Source of the DNA: Vibrio breoganii
GTDB taxonomy: Bacteria > Pseudomonadota > Gammaproteobacteria > Enterobacterales > Vibrionaceae
NCBI RefSeq assembly: GCF_001677275.1
Contig: NZ_CP016177.1
Span: 310,001 to 374,000 of the forward strand
Length of the DNA stretch: 64,000 nt
Direction of reading: 5' to 3'
This document shows, one piece after another, positions 58,193 through 64,000 of this stretch. Within the stretch, counting starts at the first letter, position 1. The number at the start of each line of letters is the position of its first letter. The notes under the pieces were generated by a model. That model did not search any database. It had not been told where the DNA came from and worked only from the letters and a program-made list of their open reading frames with translations. A program made the translations under genes and the position numbers.

Positions 58193-58400
58193 TATTAGAG
58201 TTCTTTTTAATAGCGCTACGAAACTTCTTCTCCGCTTTAGCAAACTCTTTATCCTTCATCAGCACCACGCCTTGATTGTAGAGCTTTTTGGCACTAGAGG
58301 AACTTGAGTGGTATGAACCCGAGCCGGCAGCCAATGCGGACGTAGCGATCAGTGAGCAGCTAACTAGCAGTGAGCAGATGATAGACATGACCTTAGACAT
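58193..58400 (-). pseudogene. N-terminal part of the IS-split TPR protein
   Basis: About 70 native residues. A signal peptide (MSKVMSIICSLLVSCSLIATSALAA) is followed by a Ser-rich linker (SGSYHSSSSSAKK) and a first TPR helix pair (LYNQGVVLMKDKEFAKAEKKFRSAIKK). Start is the ATG at 58400 preceded by a GGGG; an upstream TTG is less likely. The frame is ended by IS sequence after KKNSN. The intact protein of about 170 residues would be a small secreted TPR protein; no partner is seen nearby. Confidence 0.85.
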
Positions 58401-58571
58401 AACAAACCCCAATTATCCAATCCATAGTGATGTGTTAGATACTTACGTCTAGGGTAGGTATAAGGTTCACCGGGTTGTGACCTTGCTGATAATGAGACAG
58501 TTGCAGGGTGGGAGTGTAAAGCGGTCAGTAGGATGCTTGCTTTAGTTTATTTTTACTCGACCAGAAACGAC

Positions 58572-58600
58572 AAAGGCCGTAGATTTCTCTACGGCCCTTT
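58572..58600 (-). terminator. tRNA-Ile2 terminator
   Basis: AAAGGCCGTAGA/TCTACGGCCCTT stem of about 11 bp with a small loop, just 3' of the tRNA on the minus strand. It has a short T-run (CCTTTGTC). Confidence 0.7.
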
Positions 58601-58604
58601 AATA

Positions 58605-58680
58605 TGGTGGCCCCTCGCAGACTTGAACTGCGGACCAATCGATTATGAGTCGACTGCTCTAACCACTGAGCTAAGGGGCC
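58605..58680 (-). tRNA. ileX: tRNA-Ile2 (anticodon CAU, lysidine type)
   Basis: A 76-base minus-strand tRNA with encoded CCA. Acceptor stem GGCCCCT/AGGGGCC, D-arm TAGCTCAGTGGTTAGAGCA, anticodon loop CTCATAA, T-arm GTTCAAGTC. The CAU anticodon would read Met, but the body matches E. coli ileX nearly throughout, so this is the minor Ile tRNA in which TilS changes C34 to lysidine to read AUA. It lies 3' of rpoD. Confidence 0.92.
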
Positions 58681-58785
58681 ATATAGGGTGAAGATTATAT
58701 GAGAAGGATAGGGGAGTGTCTAGGTGAAGAGCGAGGAATGCTACTGATTTGCGTATAGTTTTTATGCGATCAAACCTCTAGATAC

Positions 58786-58814
58786 AAAAAAGGTGAGCTA
58801 GTGCTCACCTTTTA
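58786..58814 (-). terminator. rpoD operon terminator
   Basis: Inverted repeat AAAAGGTGAGC/GCTCACCTTTT with minimal loop and T-run on the minus strand, 18 bases past rpoD. Intrinsic terminator of the rpsU-yqeY-dnaG-rpoD operon. Confidence 0.88.
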
Positions 58815-58831
58815 AACGCAATTGCTGTCGA

Positions 58832-60676
58832 TTACTCGTCTAGGAAGCTACGCAGAGTTTCTGAGCGGCTTGGGTGACGTAGTTTACGCAGTGCTTTTGC
58901 TTCGATCTGACGGATACGCTCACGAGTAACGTCGAACTGCTTACCAACTTCTTCTAGAGTGTGGTCAGTGTTCATATCGATACCAAAGCGCATACGTAGT
59001 ACTTTCGCTTCACGAGGTGTTAAGCCTGCTAGAACGTCTTTAGTTGCAAACTTAAGGCTAGTTGCCGTTGCAGAGTCTAAAGGCAGCTCAAGAGTCGTAT
59101 CCTCGATGAAATCACCTAGGTGCGAATCTTCGTCGTCACCGATTGGTGTCTCCATAGAGATTGGCTCTTTAGCGATTTTAAGTACTTTACGAATCTTATC
59201 TTCAGGCATTTGCATGCGTTCTGCCAATTCTTCTGGCAGAGGCTCACGACCCATCTCCTGAAGCATCTGACGAGAGATACGGTTCAGTTTGTTGATGGTC
59301 TCGATCATGTGCACAGGGATACGAATAGTGCGCGCCTGATCAGCGATAGAACGAGTAATTGCCTGACGAATCCACCAAGTCGCATAAGTAGAGAACTTGT
59401 AACCACGACGGTATTCGAACTTATCAACCGCTTTCATCAGACCAATGTTACCTTCCTGGATAAGATCCAAGAACTGTAGGCCGCGGTTGGTATATTTCTT
59501 CGCGATAGAGATAACAAGACGTAAGTTCGCTTCTACCATCTCTTTCTTCGCACGGCGAGCTTTAGCTTCACCGATAGACATACGACGGCTGATGTCTTTA
59601 ATAGACTGAACCGTTAGTGATGTCTCTTGCTCAATGCTCTTAAGCTTCTGGATAGAACGACGGATGTCTTCTTCGTTACGACGGATCTTTTCTTTATAAG
59701 GTGCGTCTGAAGATAGGGTTTGGTCTACCCATGCATCGTTTGATTCATTGCCGGTAAAGAGCTTAACGAACTCTTTCTTCGGCATGCCACCGTATTCTAC
59801 GGTTTGACGCATGATCAAACGCTCTTGTGTACGAACGCGCTCCATAGAGGTGCGAAGTTGCGTTACCAGATGGTCAAACTGCTTTGGCGTAAGACGGAAT
59901 TCACGGAATACGTCGTTTACCTTAGCTGTTGCTACCTTAAAGGCTTTGCTATCGCGACCTTCAGTGTTAGAAACCAACTGCAGATCTTGGTACGTTTTGC
60001 GAAGTTCAGTAAATCTTTCTAGAGCAAGCTCTGGATCGATACCTGTATCTTCTTCTTCGTCATCATCTGCATCATCTGCATCATCTGCATCTTCTTCTTT
60101 CAGATCAGTTTCAGCTAGCTCAGAACCAACGTGTGTTGCTGTTGGTGCTGTTGTACCGTCATCATCTGGGTCAACAAAACCAGAAATGATGTCTGTTAGG
60201 CGAAGTTCTTCAGCTTGAACTTTATCGAACTGCTCTAAAACATACGGGATTGTGCCAGGAAATTCAGCAACTGATGCTTGAACTTGATTGATGCCATCTT
60301 CGATACGCTTAGCGATATCGATCTCGCCTTCACGAGTTAGAAGCTCAACAGTACCCATCTCACGCATGTACATGCGGACTGGATCGGTTGTACGGCCAAT
60401 TTCACTTTCAACGGTACTAAGAGCGGCAACGGCAGCTTCTGCTGCATCCTCATCGACTTCTTCATTTTCGTCGTTGATAGTGTCGTCATCAATTTCAGTA
60501 GCATTTTCAACTACTTTAATGCCCATGTCGTTGATCATCTGAATGATATCTTCAACCTGTTCAGAGTCGACAATCTCAGGTGGAAGATGGTCGTTCACTT
60601 CAGCATATGTGAGATAGCCTTGCTCTTTGCCTTTTAGAACAAGTGCTTTAAGCTGTGACTGCTTATTTTGATCCAT
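58832..60676 (-). CDS. rpoD: RNA polymerase primary sigma factor sigma-70
   Basis: The 614-residue primary sigma factor. Region 1.1 is at the N-terminus ([28 protein letters not shown]), region 1.2 near 98-120 ([21 protein letters not shown]), a highly acidic non-conserved linker (about 150-230), then region 2 ([59 protein letters not shown] in overlapping parts), region 3 and region 4.2 ([20 protein letters not shown]). It is the last gene of the macromolecular synthesis operon. The linker includes a short in-frame tandem repeat. Confidence 0.97.
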   Translation of the reverse strand: MDQNKQSQLKALVLKGKEQGYLTYAEVNDHLPPEIVDSEQVEDIIQMINDMGIKVVENATEIDDDTINDENEEVDEDAAEAAVAALSTVESEIGRTTDPVRMYMREMGTVELLTREGEIDIAKRIEDGINQVQASVAEFPGTIPYVLEQFDKVQAEELRLTDIISGFVDPDDDGTTAPTATHVGSELAETDLKEEDADDADDADDDEEEDTGIDPELALERFTELRKTYQDLQLVSNTEGRDSKAFKVATAKVNDVFREFRLTPKQFDHLVTQLRTSMERVRTQERLIMRQTVEYGGMPKKEFVKLFTGNESNDAWVDQTLSSDAPYKEKIRRNEEDIRRSIQKLKSIEQETSLTVQSIKDISRRMSIGEAKARRAKKEMVEANLRLVISIAKKYTNRGLQFLDLIQEGNIGLMKAVDKFEYRRGYKFSTYATWWIRQAITRSIADQARTIRIPVHMIETINKLNRISRQMLQEMGREPLPEELAERMQMPEDKIRKVLKIAKEPISMETPIGDDEDSHLGDFIEDTTLELPLDSATATSLKFATKDVLAGLTPREAKVLRMRFGIDMNTDHTLEEVGKQFDVTRERIRQIEAKALRKLRHPSRSETLRSFLDE

Positions 60677-60772
60677 AGATGGTATCCAAATCCTGGTCTG
60701 GTGAAGTAACTAGTTTGCGAAATGCAGACCGCTAATTATAGCAAAGTTTTTACAATACAAGCGTTGAGGGTC

Positions 60773-62536
60773 TCATGCTTTTAATTCTAGCATTAAAGCC
60801 AGTAGCTCCCTTTTCTCATCGACTGATAAGCCGATACTTCTTTCTTTCGCTTGTAGGGTTTCTATTTGCCTTTCGATACACTGATAAATCACCTTATCGA
60901 GTGAATCGCAAAAAATATCGTCATGATTGTCTTCTTCTTTATAAGTGGGAAGATCCCAACTTGCGAGAAGTGACAAAATTCTTTCGTCTTTCTGATCACG
61001 CCAGTGCTCTAATAACTGGCCTGTGGTGATATGGGGATGATTTATACACTTATCAACCACATCGAGTAATAAACTTAGTCCAGGCAGATTAGTTTGCCTA
61101 ATTGAATCTAAGTTTGGCATTAACTCTACGTAGTGCGGGTTTTGTAGCAATAATGCTATGACCACTCGCATAGGAGTTCGCTCAATCTTTTTATGTGGTG
61201 CAGGGCGTGCTGCTTGTTCATCTGATTTTGCTATCAGTTGCTGCAGCTGCCTTTCATCAACTAAGCCGAGTTTTCGCCCTAGCAATTCACGCAAATACAT
61301 ACGAAGCGTGCCGCCAGGTACCTTACTGATCAGAGGGATAGCTAGAGTGCTTAGCTTGGCCATGCCCTCTTTGCTGCTGGTATCTACCTGCTGCATCAAG
61401 GTTTGGAACATAAACTCAGATAAGGTTGTTGCGCTGGCCACTTGTTCTTCAAAGGCCTGTTTACCGTGCTGACGAATATAGGTATCAGGGTCTTCACCAT
61501 CAGGTAAAAACATAAACTTAAGCTGGCGGCCATCGTTCAGATAAGGAAGCGCATTTTCCATCGCTCTCCATGCTGCATCACGACCGGCTCGGTCACCATC
61601 ATAACAACAGACAATACTGCTGGTTTGACGGAACAGCATTTGCAGATGATCGCCAGTGGTAGACGTACCAAGGGAAGCAACCGCATAATCGACGCCAAAT
61701 TGAGCCAGTGCCACAACGTCCATATACCCTTCGACCACCAGAATGTGTTCTGGTGAGCGGTGAGTTTGCAGTACCTCATATAAACCATACAGCTCTTTGC
61801 CTTTATGGAATACAGGGGTTTCGGGTGAGTTGAGATACTTAGGAGTACCGTCACCTAAGACGCGGCCACCAAAGCCAATCACTCGGCCTCGTCGATCACG
61901 GATAGGGAACATGACACGGCCACGGAAGCGGTCATATCGATTGCCCTTATCGTTTTCGATAAGCATGCCTGCGCTGACGAGTGCATCTTCCGTTGGCTTT
62001 TGTTGCCCAAATTGTTTTCGTACAGAATCCCATTCATCCGGTACGAAACCAATCTCAAATTTTTGTGCTATTTCACCACTAAGACCACGATTCTTCAGGT
62101 ACTCAATAGCGGTTTTTCCTGCGCTTGTTTTCAATTGCGAGCGATAGAAGTTCGCAATACTACCCAGCAGGTCGTATAGGCTACGCTTCTGCTCTGTATT
62201 CGCGATTGGGCCTTTACTAAAACCGCCCTGACGCTGCTCTCGAGGCACCTCAATACCAAGGTGTGAGGCAAGTTCTTCGATCGCTTCAACAAACTCAAGA
62301 CGTTCGTATTCCATCATAAAGTCGATGGCATTACCGTGCACACCACAGCCAAAGCAATGGTAGAACTGTTTTTCTTGGCTAACGCTGAAAGAAGGGGTTT
62401 TTTCGTTATGGAATGGGCAGCAAGCGCCGTAGTTCTTGCCTTGTTTCTTTAGTTTTACTCGTGCGTCAACGATATCGACAATATCGAGTCGAGCAAGTAG
62501 ATCATCAATGAAGGTACGTGGGATATGTCCAGCCAT
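60773..62536 (-). CDS. dnaG: DNA primase
   Basis: Makes RNA primers at the replication fork. The 587-residue protein has the N-terminal zinc-binding domain (CCPFHNEKTPSFSVSQEKQFYHCFGCGVHGN at about 40-70 in parts), the TOPRIM catalytic domain (ILVVEGYMDVVALAQFGV, CCYDGDRAGRDAAWR, about 260-320) and a C-terminal helicase-binding domain. It lies between yqeY (86 bases upstream, with an internal hairpin) and rpoD (96 bases downstream). Confidence 0.97.
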   Translation of the reverse strand: MAGHIPRTFIDDLLARLDIVDIVDARVKLKKQGKNYGACCPFHNEKTPSFSVSQEKQFYHCFGCGVHGNAIDFMMEYERLEFVEAIEELASHLGIEVPREQRQGGFSKGPIANTEQKRSLYDLLGSIANFYRSQLKTSAGKTAIEYLKNRGLSGEIAQKFEIGFVPDEWDSVRKQFGQQKPTEDALVSAGMLIENDKGNRYDRFRGRVMFPIRDRRGRVIGFGGRVLGDGTPKYLNSPETPVFHKGKELYGLYEVLQTHRSPEHILVVEGYMDVVALAQFGVDYAVASLGTSTTGDHLQMLFRQTSSIVCCYDGDRAGRDAAWRAMENALPYLNDGRQLKFMFLPDGEDPDTYIRQHGKQAFEEQVASATTLSEFMFQTLMQQVDTSSKEGMAKLSTLAIPLISKVPGGTLRMYLRELLGRKLGLVDERQLQQLIAKSDEQAARPAPHKKIERTPMRVVIALLLQNPHYVELMPNLDSIRQTNLPGLSLLLDVVDKCINHPHITTGQLLEHWRDQKDERILSLLASWDLPTYKEEDNHDDIFCDSLDKVIYQCIERQIETLQAKERSIGLSVDEKRELLALMLELKA

Positions 62537-62571
62537 AGATCCTAAAGAAAGTGCAAGTTGCGAGATACAAA

Positions 62572-62603
62572 CAAGCCGTGCATTCAGAGAATAGCACGGC
62601 TTG
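62572..62603 (-). terminator. internal attenuating terminator between yqeY and dnaG
   Basis: A 10-bp perfect stem CAAGCCGTGC/GCACGGCTTG with a 12-base loop; on the minus strand it is followed by TTTGTATC. A terminator between rpsU and dnaG lowers primase levels in E. coli, and this seems its counterpart, here after yqeY. Confidence 0.7.
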
Positions 62604-62622
62604 CTTTAATTTTTATGTGGGA

Positions 62623-63066
62623 TTAAGCCAGTTTAGAGCGAACTAAACCACTTACTTTACCCATATCTGCGCGCCCTTGAATTTGCGGCTTAAGAACGCC
62701 CATTACTTTACCCATGTCTTGCATGCCCGCCGCTTCAGATTCGGTAATTGCATTATCAACTAATGCAGCAACTTCTTCTTCAGTCAGTGGTTGAGGCATA
62801 AAATCCTCAAGTACTGTAATTTCAACTTTCTCAGCATCAGCAAGGTCTTGACGACCAGCAGATTCAAATTGAGCGACAGAATCGCGACGTTGTTTAACCA
62901 TCTTAGTCAGCACAGCAATGATGTCGTCGTCTGTGAGAGTAATTCTCTCGTCAACTTCACGTTGCTTAATTGCTGCTAGAGCTAAACGGATAGTGCCAAG
63001 GCGCGCTTTGTCCTTGGCTCTCATCGCTGATTTTTGCTCTTCTTTGAGATTATCAATAAGAGCCAT
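62623..63066 (-). CDS. YqeY-like (GatB-related) protein
   Basis: A 147-residue helical protein of the YqeY family, with the conserved opening MALIDNLKEEQKSAMRAKDKARLGTIR (in parts) and the C-terminal VALVDNAITESEAAGMQDMGKVMGVLKPQIQGRADMGKVS. It shares a fold with the GatB/GatE C-terminal tail that binds tRNA, but no catalytic role is known. It lies between rpsU and dnaG, an arrangement common in vibrios and other gammaproteobacteria. Start is the ATG 25 bases after the rpsU stop. Confidence 0.92.
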   Translation of the reverse strand: MALIDNLKEEQKSAMRAKDKARLGTIRLALAAIKQREVDERITLTDDDIIAVLTKMVKQRRDSVAQFESAGRQDLADAEKVEITVLEDFMPQPLTEEEVAALVDNAITESEAAGMQDMGKVMGVLKPQIQGRADMGKVSGLVRSKLA

Positions 63067-63091
63067 TACTAATTCCTAATTAAAACAGGGA

Positions 63092-63307
63092 TTAGTAAAG
63101 ACGAACGCGACGTGCGTTTTCGCGAGATAGCTTCTTAGCGTGACGCTTTTGAGCTGCTGCTTTAGCGCGTTTGCGAACTGTTGTTGGTTTCTCGTAGTGC
63201 TCACGACGACGCACTTCAGAAAGAATACCTGCTTTTTCGCAAGAGCGCTTAAAGCGACGTAGAGCTACGTCGAACGGTTCGTTTTCACGTACTTTAACTA
63301 CTGGCAT
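63092..63307 (-). CDS. rpsU: 30S ribosomal protein bS21
   Basis: A 71-residue basic protein ([19 protein letters not shown], with the KSCEKAGIL segment and a C-terminal run rich in Arg and Lys). bS21 helps initiate translation through the 3' end of 16S rRNA. It is the first gene of the rpsU-yqeY-dnaG-rpoD operon and is divergent from tsaD, 221 bases away. The length is exactly the family's. Confidence 0.97.
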   Translation of the reverse strand: MPVVKVRENEPFDVALRRFKRSCEKAGILSEVRRREHYEKPTTVRKRAKAAAQKRHAKKLSRENARRVRLY

Positions 63308-63528
63308 ATGCCTTTCACCTCAGGGGTTATTCGTTAATACTGGATTCCACTTTCCGGGCAAATAAACTTGCAGGGGGAAATACCAGTTTGATCAAAAATG
63401 GTGCGGAATTTTAATCCGAAGTGACTGTGTTTGTAAAGCACTTTATTGCGGAGAAAACGATCAATTATTTGTTTGAACAAATAGGACAAGGTAAACTTGC
63501 CGCACATTAAAGAAGTCGCGAGAAATTT

Positions 63529-64000
63529 ATGCGTATTTTAGGTATTGAGACCTCCTGTGATGAGACAGGAGTTGCTATTTATGATGATGAGAAAGGCCTA
63601 CTGTCACATCAACTGTATAGCCAAGTGAAGCTGCACGCCGATTACGGTGGCGTCGTTCCAGAATTAGCTTCTCGCGATCATGTAAAGAAAACCATTCCTT
63701 TGATTAAAGAAGCACTGAAAGAGGCTGATTTAACCTCAGATGATATCGATGGTATTGCTTATACAGCTGGCCCTGGTCTTGTGGGCGCACTTTTGGTTGG
63801 TGCAACCATAGGCCGCAGTATCGCTTACGCGTGGGATGTACCCGCTGTGCCTGTTCACCATATGGAAGGGCATCTACTAGCGCCTATGTTAGAGGACAAT
63901 CCACCGCCGTTTCCGTTTGTTGCCCTGTTGGTTTCTGGTGGTCACACCATGCTAGTGGAAGTTAAAGGCATTGGTGAGTATCAGATTCTAGGTGAATCTA
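63529..64000 (+). CDS. tsaD: tRNA N6-threonylcarbamoyladenosine transferase subunit, 3' truncated
   Basis: Begins at the ATG at 63529 ([19 protein letters not shown]) and runs off the window; the first 157 of about 340 residues are present. It transfers the threonylcarbamoyl group to A37 of ANN-reading tRNAs with TsaB and TsaE. The metal-binding His pair is in [12 protein letters not shown] (about residues 109-120), and [10 protein letters not shown] matches the ASKHA ATP-binding fold. The standard rpsU/tsaD divergent pair. Confidence 0.95.
   Translation, partial: MRILGIETSCDETGVAIYDDEKGLLSHQLYSQVKLHADYGGVVPELASRDHVKKTIPLIKEALKEADLTSDDIDGIAYTAGPGLVGALLVGATIGRSIAYAWDVPAVPVHHMEGHLLAPMLEDNPPPFPFVALLVSGGHTMLVEVKGIGEYQILGES

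Overview
This window looks like a stretch of the larger chromosome of a marine gammaproteobacterium, most likely a member of the Vibrionaceae. The evidence is gene content and order. It has lptD-surA-pdxA-rsmA-apaG-apaH next to folA and djlA. It has leuABCD, an MJ1255/VC2487-type glycosyltransferase, leuO, an acyl-CoA ligase and ilvIH in line. It has rpsU-yqeY-dnaG-rpoD divergent from tsaD, with a tRNA-Ile2(CAU) just downstream of rpoD. I cannot name the species from the sequence alone.

Layout. 1-1.5 kb: end of a split ThrE-type exporter (yjjP/yjjB) and folA. 1.5-8.4 kb (minus): outer-membrane biogenesis and housekeeping operon lptD-surA-pdxA-rsmA-apaG-apaH. 8.5-10.7 kb: djlA, a DUF924 gene and a convergent DUF547 lipoprotein-like/secreted gene. 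10.8-15.8 kb (minus): leuABCD with a complete attenuator; the leader peptide leuL (five consecutive Leu codons) is too short for standard ORF calling. 16-21.1 kb: overlapping TetR / RND adaptor / RND pump operon. 21.3-22.9 kb: PAP2 phosphatase plus glycosyltransferase. 23.3-28.9 kb: leuO, a long-chain acyl-CoA synthetase and ilvIH. 29.2-30.8 kb: a 43-residue membrane micro-ORF and pykF.

31.3-45.2 kb is an accessory region of mostly single genes: a Gfo/Idh oxidoreductase with a LysR regulator, a secreted alkylsulfatase with a small secreted partner, a glycine-zipper lipoprotein, AlkB, an M14-type deacylase, a MATE pump with a divergent LysR gene, a DoxX-like protein, a lipoprotein metallophosphoesterase, a DUF3299 lipoprotein and FocA. 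45.3-50.8 kb is a complete gluconate/Entner-Doudoroff module (gntR, edd, gntK, GntP-type permease, eda) with a perfect 26-bp GntR-type operator palindrome between the divergent gntK and permease genes. 50.9-53.1 kb: MFS pump and divergent LysR gene. 53.2-56.3 kb (minus): proXWV glycine-betaine transporter. 56.8-58.4 kb: a secreted TPR gene cut in two by an IS630-family element that is itself dead (frameshift plus nonsense codon). 58.6-63.3 kb (minus): tRNA-Ile2, rpoD, dnaG, yqeY, rpsU (macromolecular synthesis operon); then the start of tsaD.

I found no CRISPR array, prophage, integron or clear defence system. The items most worth a second look are regulatory: a tandem 8-7-8 operator in front of the alkylsulfatase, a Pho-box-like site plus a hairpin that would bury the ribosome-binding site of the metallophosphoesterase, mutually exclusive stems in the ilvI leader, a long inverted repeat before focA, and the IS-split TPR gene. 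None can be proven to be a new system from sequence alone.
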